Positions 1 to 6,318 of a stretch of DNA of 53,151 bases are shown piece after piece. The stretch comes from Streptomyces apocyni. Its GTDB lineage: Bacteria; Actinomycetota; Actinomycetes; Streptomycetales; Streptomycetaceae. Each line of letters opens with the position of its first letter. Position 1 is the first letter of the stretch. Below the pieces are notes generated by a model that worked only from the letters and a program-made list of their open reading frames with translations, was not told the DNA's origin and made no database searches. The position numbers and the translations under genes are program-made. The stretch is taken from positions 57,600 to 110,750 of the forward strand of contig NZ_WHOM01000052.1 in NCBI RefSeq assembly GCF_009739465.1, read 5' to 3'.

Positions 1-46
1 CCGCCCAACGCCCGGCCTCGCGGTTCTGCGGTCCCGCGCTCCCGCG

Positions 47-952
47 TCAGCTGGTCAGTACGCCGTCCAGGAACGGCTGGACGGCGGCGCGCCAGCTCTC
101 AGGCTGGTCGTAGTGGACGAGATGGCCCGCGTCCGGCACTTCCGCGTACGCGCCACGGGGCAGGACACGCACCATTTCCTGGGACTCGGCACGCCCCAGC
201 TCGCCGTCCAGGCCCCGCACCACCAGCGCGGGGCACTGCACCTGCGCCAGCTCCTCCCAGTGCGCGTCGTACACCCAGGTGGCCCGCGAGGCGAGCATCT
301 GGTCGCGGGAGAAGACGGGGTGCCAGCCGTCCTCGTACTCGGCCATCACCTCGGCGTAGAAGTTGCCGCGCGCCGGATTGGGGCGCTCCACCCACGGATC
401 GTCCTCGCCGAACCACTTGCGGACGTCGGCGAGCGTGGCGAAGGGCACCGGCCAGGTTTTGAACCAGTCCTCCCACTCGCGCTGTGAGGCCGCGCCGAGC
501 GCGGAGGCGCGCATATCGCAGATGATCAGGCCGCGGACGAGGTCGGGGCGGCGGGCGGCGAGCTGCCAGGCCGTGAGGGCGCCCATGGAGTGGCCGATCA
601 GGACGGCGGGGGCGAGGCCGAGCTGGACCAGTGCGGCCTCGGCGTCGTCCACGTAGGCCTCGCGGGTGTACGGGCCCTGTGGGGGTTTGTCGCTCTGGCC
701 GTGGCCGCGCTGGTCGAGGGCGACCGCGCGATGGCGCTCGGCGAGCCAGCGGGCGGTCCCCGCCCAGTGCGAGGCGCGGCCCATCAGCCCGTGCAGTAAC
801 AACACGCCGGGTGATCGGTCGACCTCCCGGGGCTTGGGTGGGTCGGCGAACTCCCAGGCGGCCAGCCGTACGCCGCCTGCTCCCGCTACCTCGATACGCC
901 GCACCATCTGTTCTGGCACCCCCCTGACTGCGGGCTCACGTTCCGTGTTCAT
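47..952 (-). CDS. alpha/beta-fold hydrolase
   Basis: A 301-residue alpha/beta hydrolase, probably a cytosolic esterase or C-C/amide hydrolase; the substrate cannot be told from sequence. The oxyanion-hole segment HGLMG is near residue 54, the nucleophile elbow GHSMG places the catalytic serine at residue 122, an acidic residue in RGLDG (D249) and H277 in DAGHLVH complete the triad. I chose the ATG at 952 (MNTEREPAV); a longer frame to 1021 has no better ribosome site, while GGTGAGG lies about 10 bases before 952. A LexA-type palindrome at 982-997 sits 30-45 bases upstream and suggests DNA-damage control. The gene is transcribed in the same direction as dmdR1 but is separated from it by about 515 bases. 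Confidence 0.9.
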   Translation of the reverse strand: MNTEREPAVRGVPEQMVRRIEVAGAGGVRLAAWEFADPPKPREVDRSPGVLLLHGLMGRASHWAGTARWLAERHRAVALDQRGHGQSDKPPQGPYTREAYVDDAEAALVQLGLAPAVLIGHSMGALTAWQLAARRPDLVRGLIICDMRASALGAASQREWEDWFKTWPVPFATLADVRKWFGEDDPWVERPNPARGNFYAEVMAEYEDGWHPVFSRDQMLASRATWVYDAHWEELAQVQCPALVVRGLDGELGRAESQEMVRVLPRGAYAEVPDAGHLVHYDQPESWRAAVQPFLDGVLTS

Positions 953-981
953 CCCGTACGCCTCACCGTAGGGGCACGTTA

Positions 982-997
982 TCGAACTTCCGTTCGG
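982..997. promoter_or_regulatory. LexA-type SOS box
   Basis: The palindrome TCGAACTTCCGTTCGG has both perfect actinobacterial LexA half-sites (CGAAC-N4-GTTCG). It lies 30-45 bases before the hydrolase start at 952 and overlaps a plausible -10 region (GATAAC on the minus strand). That LexA binds here is inferred from the motif alone. Confidence 0.6.
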
Positions 998-1163
998 GAA
1001 TGCGGTTTCTGGTGGCAACACCCCTCGTTCGAGTGACCGTGCTCAAGGATTGATCGGCGTAGCCGAGGGGAGATCTTCTGCGGGAGGCGGGCCGCTCGGG
1101 GAAAACGGTCCGAGGGGAATGACCCTGGGAGCTCGGGGCTCCGGGTCAGCACAGGGGAGGACA

Positions 1164-1191
1164 GGCCCCGGCGCCGCGAGGCGCCGGGGCC
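1164..1191. terminator. 12-bp GC hairpin with GCGA tetraloop
   Basis: GGCCCCGGCGCC (1164-1175) and GGCGCCGGGGCC (1180-1191) form a perfect 12-bp stem closed by GCGA, a GNRA-type tetraloop. No U-run follows, which is common for streptomycete terminators. It could stop transcription from dmdR1 (minus strand) or end a plus-strand small RNA that includes the 1121-1147 stem-loop. Confidence 0.5.
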
Positions 1192-1467
1192 CTCTGCGTG
1201 AGGTGCGTCGTTGTGGCGGCTACGGCTACGGCTACGGATTCTGCGCGACATCGTCCCGTCCCTCCCTCGACCGCGTGGGCGCACGCGCGGGCAGGTGCGG
1301 CTGGACGCCGCCCCCACCCGGTCAGGAACCCTCGGTCATATGCCTCACGCCACAGCCTCGCACGCAAAATGTCCGGCCGCTGCGATTCTGCGCAGTGAAT
1401 CTTGGAATCGTACCGCCAAGTCCCCGCAGATGCGGGTTGGTTGAGGTAGGAGTGGCTGGTTCCGTGG

Positions 1468-2160
1468 TCAGCGCTTGGCTACGAAGACATGCGAGGCGAT
1501 CTCCGCCTCCAGCTCCGCCGCCTCCCCGCTGCTGCCCACCAGTACGCCACCCGCCGCCTGCGTCACGCTCACCACGGCGCCCGGCTGCACTCCCGCCCTG
1601 CGCAGCGTGTACATCAGCTGCGCGTCGGTCTGGATCGGCTCACCGATCCGGCGCACCACGACCGTCTTGCCCTCGTCGCCCGGGTCCAGGTCGGCGAGGC
1701 TGACCATGTTCTCGTCCAGGAACGGGTCGGCCTCGGCCTTCTCGCCCAGCTCCTCCAGGCCCGGGATCGGGTTGCCGTACGGCGACTCGGTGGGGTGCCG
1801 CAGCAGCTCCAGGACCCGCCGCTCCACCGCCTCGCTCATCACGTGCTCCCAGCGGCAGGCCTCCGCGTGCACCTGCTCCCACTCCAGGCCGATCACGTCG
1901 ACCAGCAGGCACTCGGCGAGCCGGTGCTTGCGCATCACGCGCGTGGCCAGCCGACGGCCCTCGTCGGTGAGTTCCAGGTGTCGGTCGCTCGCCACGGCCA
2001 CCAGGCCGTCCCGCTCCATGCGTGCCACCGTCTGGCTGACCGTCGGGCCGCTCTGGTCGAGCCGCTCGGCGATTCGGGCACGCATCGGGACCACACCTTC
2101 CTCCTCCAGCTCGAGGATGGTGCGGAGGTACATCTCCGTCGTGTCGATCAGTCCGGACAT
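1468..2160 (-). CDS. dmdR1: DtxR/IdeR-family iron-dependent repressor (DmdR1)
   Basis: A 230-residue metal-dependent repressor. Residues 1-70 form the winged helix, 71-140 the metal/dimer domain, and the C-terminus an SH3-like FeoA domain. All residues expected for the two metal sites are at canonical positions: M10, H79, E83, H98, C102, E105 and H106. With Fe(II) such proteins bind 19-bp iron boxes and repress siderophore and iron-uptake genes; one such box is in this window at 28968-28986, before an iron ABC transporter. The gene is divergent from the SIS-domain gene, as I recall for S. coelicolor dmdR1 (SCO4394/SCO4393). In that species an antiparallel ORF, adm, has been reported within dmdR1, and a long antisense frame is open here too (see findings). 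Confidence 0.95.
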   Translation of the reverse strand: MSGLIDTTEMYLRTILELEEEGVVPMRARIAERLDQSGPTVSQTVARMERDGLVAVASDRHLELTDEGRRLATRVMRKHRLAECLLVDVIGLEWEQVHAEACRWEHVMSEAVERRVLELLRHPTESPYGNPIPGLEELGEKAEADPFLDENMVSLADLDPGDEGKTVVVRRIGEPIQTDAQLMYTLRRAGVQPGAVVSVTQAAGGVLVGSSGEAAELEAEIASHVFVAKR

Positions 2161-2264
2161 ACGTGCCCCTTGATTTGCGATCGTCGCGCTAACCCGCCTT
2201 CACCAATTCTGACGCATCCCACTGACAACCGTGTCGTACCGGGGGCAGGCCGTATTGACAGGCC

Positions 2265-2280
2265 ACTGGTACAGACCGCA
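2265..2280 (+). promoter_or_regulatory. DasR-like (dre) operator after a -35 TTGACA
   Basis: ACTGGTACAGACCGCA matches the DasR-responsive consensus (ACTGGTCTAGACCAGT type) at about 11 of 16 positions, including the full ACTGGT half and AGACC. It begins five bases after a perfect -35 hexamer TTGACA (2255-2260) and lies 47-62 bases before the SIS gene start. DasR represses GlcNAc-related genes and is released by amino-sugar phosphates, which fits the downstream enzyme. Binding itself is inferred. Confidence 0.5.
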
Positions 2281-2326
2281 ACGTGATCCGCGACACCACG
2301 GAAGAGGGGCCTGCGTGAGGGGCGAA

Positions 2327-3109
2327 ATGGCCGGGACAGGCGAGACGGGCACGACGGGCGACACCAAGCTGGCGGACCAGTACCTCCAGGCCGCGATCGG
2401 CCTGCTTGAGCGGGTCCGTACCGAAGAGGCCGACACCATCGCCGCGGCTGGCACGCTGCTCGCCGACACCGTCGAGGCGGGCGGTCGGCTGTTCGCCTTC
2501 GGCGCCGGGCACTCCGGGCTCTGCGCGCAGGACATCGTCTACCGCGCGGGCGGGCTGGCCCTGATGAACCTGCTGGCGGTCCCCGGCACGGTCGGCGTCG
2601 ACGTCATGCCCGCCACGCTCGGCTCGGCGCTGGAGCGGGTGGACGGGCTCGCGGGCGCGGTCCTGGACACCAGCCCGGCGCGGCCCGGTGACGTCCTGGT
2701 GATCATCTCGCTCTCCGGGCGGAACGCCCTGCCGGTCGAGATGGCGATGAACGCCCGGGCGCTGGGCCTAAAGGTCATCGGTGTGACGTCTGTCGCGTAC
2801 GTGACGGCGACCAAGTCCCGTCATCTCTCCGGCACCTTCCTCAAGGACCACTGTGACGTCGTCATCGACAACAAGATCGCGGTCGGCGACGCGGAACTCA
2901 CCGCCGAGGGCGTCAGCGCACCCTTCGGCCCCGCGTCTAACGTCGTCACGGGCGCCGTGCTTCAGGCCGTGATGGCGACCGCGGCGGGCGAGCTCGCGGC
3001 CCGCGGCATCGACCCGCCACTCCTGCGCTCCGGGAACGTGGACGGCGGCCACGAGTGGAACGGCCGCGTCCTGAACGAATACGGCGACCGCGTCTTCTAC
3101 CGCCACTGA
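2327..3109 (+). CDS. SIS-domain sugar-phosphate protein (SCO4393-like)
   Basis: A 260-residue SIS-domain protein binding phosphosugars in the cytosol. Visible features are the N-terminal helix KLADQYLQAAIGLL, the loop FGAGHSG, the phosphate-binding SLSGRNALPVEMA segment and the C-terminal SGNVDGGHEWNGRV. It closely resembles the S. coelicolor protein next to dmdR1, which I recall being described as NagS, acting on GlcNAc-6-phosphate; I cannot verify that reaction here. Two starts are possible: ATG 2327 (GAGGGG five bases upstream) or GTG 2315 (GAGGGG about six bases upstream). The DasR-like site ahead of it supports an amino-sugar role. Confidence 0.88.
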   Translation: MAGTGETGTTGDTKLADQYLQAAIGLLERVRTEEADTIAAAGTLLADTVEAGGRLFAFGAGHSGLCAQDIVYRAGGLALMNLLAVPGTVGVDVMPATLGSALERVDGLAGAVLDTSPARPGDVLVIISLSGRNALPVEMAMNARALGLKVIGVTSVAYVTATKSRHLSGTFLKDHCDVVIDNKIAVGDAELTAEGVSAPFGPASNVVTGAVLQAVMATAAGELAARGIDPPLLRSGNVDGGHEWNGRVLNEYGDRVFYRH

Positions 3110-3174
3110 CCGCCCCCAGCGACAGCCAACAGCGACAGTCAGCGGGGACAGCCAGCAGGGCATGCCCGCGCCCC

Positions 3175-4608
3175 CTACTCCGCCGCCAGGTCCAGAGCCG
3201 ACGCGACCCGGGCTGCCACACTCTCCGCGTACACCGAGTCCGCGCGTTCGAACGGGCCCCGGCTCGAGCCGCGCAGGAACGTGACAACGCCCAGCGTCCG
3301 GCCCCGGCTGCGCAGCACCGTACACAGCGCGTGCTCGGTGCCAGCGGGCCACTGACGGGCCGCGGCCCACTCGGCTGGCGTCCCCGCCTTGGCTGGCGTC
3401 CCCGCCTTGTTCGTACGCGCGCTGGCCCGGACCGAACCCGCGCGGGCCACACACTGGAGGGCCGGATGGCCGTCCGGGTAGCGCACCGGAAGGCCCGCCT
3501 TGCCCGCGAGCTGGACCGGCCCCGGCGCCCCGCCGGGCGAGGCCGCGACCCGTACGAGACGCGGGGAATCCGGCTCCGCCTCCGTCGCCAGATCGACCAG
3601 TGCGTGGTCCGCGAACCCGGCGAGCGCGAAGTCCAGGTGAACCGTCGCCGCCTCCGACGGGTCCTCGCACTCCGCGGCCGCCCGCGCCGCCCGGTGCAGC
3701 TGATTGCTCCGAAACCGCAGCCGCGCCGCCTCCTGCTCGGCCTGGCGGGACTCCGTGACGTCCTGGAACAGCCAGCCGACCCCCAGCGGAACGGGTTCCT
3801 CCGTGAGCGGCGACGCCAGCCGCAGAAAGCCGCTACGCCAGCACCGCCGCCGCTCACCCTCGTCGGTCCGCACCGACACCCACAGGTCCGCGGGCGCCGG
3901 GGGTGCGCCCTCCGCCAGTACGTGGGCCAGCGCGCTCTCGAGCTCCTCCACGCCCTGGGTGATCAGTTCCCCGAGCGGGCGTCCGAGCACCGCCGTACGC
4001 CCCACTCCCAGGGCCTGCGCCGCGTGGGCGTTGACCACCGCGGGCCGCAGATCGACGTCGACCAGCACCACCCCCCAGGAGGCGTCCTCAAGCAGCGCCT
4101 CGCTCAGCGCGATCGACCGCTCCAGGTCGATCTGCGCGTGCACCTCGCTGAACGCGCAGTAGACCCCGGCGGGCTTCCCGTCGGGCCCTCGTACGGCGGC
4201 GGACTGGGTCCGTACGAGAACGCGCCCGCCGTCCTTGGTCAGCAGCGCGAACTCGTGGACCTGCCGTCCTGGGGCGTGCATCGCGGAAAGCAGCCGCCCC
4301 TCCACCTCCTCGGCGTCGGCGCTGCGCACCGCCCATCCGGCGAAGCCCTGCCGACCGACCGCCTCATCGGCTGACCAGCCCAGAATCCGCGCGGCCTCGC
4401 GGTTCCAGTGCGTCACCACGCCGTCCGCGTCGAAGGCGCACAGTGCTGCGTCCATGCCGTCGAGCAGCGCGGCGAGCAGGTCGTCGGAGCCGGGGCCGTC
4501 AGGGTCAGGGGCGGATTCGGGGGCGGATTCGGGGTCGGGCTCGGGCTGGGGCTCGGGGTTTCCTGAGCCCAGGGAGTCCGTGGTTCCGTTGGGCTGGGAA
4601 GCACTCAC
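3175..4608 (-). CDS. PAS-PAS-GAF sensor protein
   Basis: A 477-residue cytosolic sensor without kinase, phosphatase or DNA-binding output. After an acidic low-complexity N-terminus of about 40 residues comes a PAS domain (ALLDGMDAALCAFDADGVVTHWN, about 45-150), a second PAS (about 155-265, with the linker GVGWLFQDVTESRQAE) and a GAF-like domain (about 305-475). The GTG at 4608 is preceded by GGGGGTG. The STAS antagonist lies about 440 bases away on the same strand, and PAS/GAF proteins of this type often feed sigma-B-like partner-switching; that link is inference. It ends convergently 66 bases from the SIS gene. Confidence 0.8.
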   Translation of the reverse strand: MSASQPNGTTDSLGSGNPEPQPEPDPESAPESAPDPDGPGSDDLLAALLDGMDAALCAFDADGVVTHWNREAARILGWSADEAVGRQGFAGWAVRSADAEEVEGRLLSAMHAPGRQVHEFALLTKDGGRVLVRTQSAAVRGPDGKPAGVYCAFSEVHAQIDLERSIALSEALLEDASWGVVLVDVDLRPAVVNAHAAQALGVGRTAVLGRPLGELITQGVEELESALAHVLAEGAPPAPADLWVSVRTDEGERRRCWRSGFLRLASPLTEEPVPLGVGWLFQDVTESRQAEQEAARLRFRSNQLHRAARAAAECEDPSEAATVHLDFALAGFADHALVDLATEAEPDSPRLVRVAASPGGAPGPVQLAGKAGLPVRYPDGHPALQCVARAGSVRASARTNKAGTPAKAGTPAEWAAARQWPAGTEHALCTVLRSRGRTLGVVTFLRGSSRGPFERADSVYAESVAARVASALDLAAE

Positions 4609-4797
4609 CTGTTCACCCCCTGCGGGACGAGTCCACCAATCGGCATGTGCGGTACGAGGTACACAGATCATTCAACTCGAACGTGACGCAGCCCACACCT
4701 CGTTCCCGGAAATCGTTGCGCCTTGGAAATTCGCTTGTGGGGAGTCGACGGCCGTTCCTAGGCTGTGAGGTACACGAGAAGGGAGGTGGTTCGGCAG

Positions 4798-4836
4798 ATG
4801 TATGGAAACCGGACGCGTGAGGTGACTGCGGGCTAG
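4798..4836 (+). CDS. possible 12-residue small ORF
   Basis: The frame MYGNRTREVTAG starts at ATG 4798, nine bases after GGGAGGTG, one of the best Shine-Dalgarno sites in the window. Upstream are TTGTGG and TAGGCT hexamers 18 bases apart; about 80 bases downstream is a large inverted repeat that could end the transcript. This could be a real micropeptide, a leader peptide or chance. I do not recognise the sequence. Confidence 0.3.
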   Translation: MYGNRTREVTAG

Positions 4837-4917
4837 CGGCCTGTTGTCGCACTCTGTGCGGTGCCGGACCAGCGCGTGATCGATGCGCGCAGCCGGCCCA
4901 ATCCCAAGCAGTCACCC

Positions 4918-4980
4918 GACCCGCGGGCTCGCCGGTACGTCCGGCCGGCTCCCCTCAGGGGGAACCCGAGCCCGCGGGTC
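4918..4980. terminator. 14-bp inverted repeat with nested hairpins
   Basis: GACCCGCGGGCTCG (4918-4931) is exactly complementary to CGAGCCCGCGGGTC (4967-4980). The 35-base interval contains smaller stems of its own (CCGGCCGG; CCCCTCAGGGG). It fits a terminator for the putative small unit at 4735-4836 or for the STAS gene on the other strand. Confidence 0.45.
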
Positions 4981-4993
4981 GTCTGCGTTCTCG

Positions 4994-5025
4994 GGACGGT
5001 CCGCGCCCTCAGAGCGGGACCGTCC
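4994..5025 (-). terminator. hairpin after the STAS gene
   Basis: GGACGGTCC (4994-5002) pairs with GGACCGTCC (5017-5025). It begins 20 bases beyond the STAS stop codon on the minus strand. The hairpin arises within a 23-base-period direct repeat (GTCCGCGCCCTCAGAGC at 4999 and 5022). Confidence 0.4.
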
Positions 5026-5044
5026 GCGCCCTCAGAGCCTGTCC

Positions 5045-5512
5045 TCAAGCCGACAGCGGACTCGCCCCGTCGTCCACCGCCGCCTCGGCATCCGGGTAGA
5101 CCTCGAAGAGCCGGCGTACGCCGAGGGCCGCGAGCACCCGGTTGACGTGCGAGCCGTCCTCCGCGCCCTTGGCCGGGAGGATCAGCCGCAGATTGCCCTG
5201 GCAGGAGCGGATCAGACGGCGGGTCGCGATCAGCACACCCACCCCGCTGGAGTCGCAGAACTGGACCTCGGAGAGGTCAAGGACGAGATCGCGCCGACCG
5301 TCGGCGACCGCGTTGTGGACGCGCGCACGCAGCATCGGCGAGGTCGCCAGGTCCATCTCGCCGGACACGCGCACGACGACCCAGCCGCTCTGCTCGCCTT
5401 CGGTCACTCTGAGCGTCACGTCATGCCCCTCGCTTGCCGGACCCGGAAGCGTTCCCTTCGCTTCCTCACTGCGCGGCTGCCCTGCGGCCGCCTCGTAAAA
5501 CTCGGATGCCAC
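5045..5512 (-). CDS. STAS-domain anti-sigma factor antagonist
   Basis: A 155-residue SpoIIAA/RsbV/BldG-type protein. The STAS core runs from about residue 30 (DVTLRVTEGEQSGWVVVRVSGEMDL) to 140. The segment VQFCDSSGVGVLIATRR contains the serine that cognate RsbW-like kinases phosphorylate. When unphosphorylated, such proteins sequester an anti-sigma factor and free a sigma factor. RsbW-like ATPases in this window are at 17649-18038 and 35210-35740, but pairing cannot be told. The N-terminal 30 residues are non-conserved in appearance, so a start about 80 bases further in (near VTLRVTEG) is possible. Confidence 0.88.
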   Translation of the reverse strand: MASEFYEAAAGQPRSEEAKGTLPGPASEGHDVTLRVTEGEQSGWVVVRVSGEMDLATSPMLRARVHNAVADGRRDLVLDLSEVQFCDSSGVGVLIATRRLIRSCQGNLRLILPAKGAEDGSHVNRVLAALGVRRLFEVYPDAEAAVDDGASPLSA

Positions 5513-5736
5513 CAGGGCACCTTGGAAGGCCTATCACATTTGCGCTGAATCGATCTACGACGGTCCAGATCGGTCACTCCTGCCTGGGGTCTTATCGGCA
5601 GGTGGGGAGCACATGGGGAGCACATTGGGTCAAAGCGTCGTGCGTTGTCGTACCGGCCCACTACATTCGGGATGACGGGGTAGGGCCAAGATGATCGCAG
5701 GGCGAGGCAGGATGAGCGCGTAAGGGGAGGGGACTC

Positions 5737-6318
5737 ATGGCCAAGCACGCACCACCCCGCTGGGACCGCAAGATGCAGCAGCGGCTCGCGCGCGGTGAGG
5801 CGGCCGCGCTCGGGGAGCTCTACGACCGCTACGCGTCACTGGTGCACAGCCTGGCCCACCGGGTGCTGGACGACGACGCCGCGGCCGACCGGGTCACCCG
5901 CGAGGTCTTCGCCCAGGTCTGGGAGAACCCCGAGGAGTACGAACCCAAGCAGGGCTCGCTGCGCTCCTGGGTCGCCGGACTGACCCACCGGCACGCGGTG
6001 CGCCGCCTGCGGCAGACCGAGACCGCCGCGCTCGCCGACGGCGGCGCCGGGACCACGGAAGACCTGGAGCGCAAGGTCCTGCGCGCCTCGGCCGCGGCCC
6101 GCGCCGACTACATCGTGACGTCGATGCCCGCGCCGCTGCGGGCCGCACTGGAGAGCGCCTACTTCCAGCGCCGTGACTACCGCCAGACGGCCACCGACCT
6201 GGGCGTGACGGAGGACGAGGCGCGACGCCGACTCCGGCTCGGGCTGCAACTGCTCTCCACGGCCAACGAACCACGCCCAGCGGCGGCACCGCCCCCGGGC
6301 TATGGGACAGCACTGTGA
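5737..6318 (+). CDS. ECF-type RNA polymerase sigma factor
   Basis: A 193-residue ECF sigma factor. Region 2 spans about residues 15-80 (ALGELYDRYASLVHSLAHRV, then VFAQVWENPEEYEPKQGSLRSW) and region 4 about 120-180 (MPAPLRAALESAYFQRRDYRQTATDLGVTEDEARRRLRLG, read in two parts), with a shortened helix-turn-helix. It overlaps the next gene by four bases (GTGA), so the two are translationally coupled, as is usual for ECF/anti-sigma pairs. The gap before it (5513-5736) contains an 11-bp direct repeat TGGGGAGCACA near 5601-5622. Confidence 0.88.
   Translation: MAKHAPPRWDRKMQQRLARGEAAALGELYDRYASLVHSLAHRVLDDDAAADRVTREVFAQVWENPEEYEPKQGSLRSWVAGLTHRHAVRRLRQTETAALADGGAGTTEDLERKVLRASAAARADYIVTSMPAPLRAALESAYFQRRDYRQTATDLGVTEDEARRRLRLGLQLLSTANEPRPAAAPPPGYGTAL

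Larger units (their letters stand above)
953..1467. other. 515-bp gene-free region with two strong hairpins
   Basis: No convincing gene is visible between the hydrolase start and the 3' end of dmdR1. The stretch holds the LexA-type box (982-997), a bulged stem-loop (1121-1147), a perfect 12-bp hairpin closed by a GCGA tetraloop (1164-1191) and a short GGCTAC triplet repeat near 1219-1236. The hairpins could be terminators or part of an unannotated small RNA. I could not match them to a known riboswitch. Confidence 0.5.
4609..5044. other. 436-bp gap with a possible small transcription unit
   Basis: The gap between the PAS/GAF gene and the STAS gene holds a plus-strand promoter-like pair (TTGTGG 4735-4740, 18-bp spacer, TAGGCT 4759-4764), a strong ribosome site GGGAGGTG (4781-4788), a 12-codon frame (4798-4836) and then a perfect 14-bp inverted repeat (4918-4931 with 4967-4980). 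A 17-bp direct repeat (4999-5015 and 5022-5038) and a hairpin (4994-5002 with 5017-5025) lie just beyond the STAS stop codon. Confidence 0.5.

Noticed and set aside
953..1200. Known riboswitch (cobalamin, ydaO/c-di-AMP or M-box)
   Set aside because: The conserved core motifs of these classes could not be found and no suitable gene follows on the plus strand.
1050..1703. Plus-strand frame of 217 codons across the 953-1467 gap and dmdR1 end
   Set aside because: The composition is Pro/Arg/Gly-rich with no domain, no ribosome site, and it runs into antisense of dmdR1.
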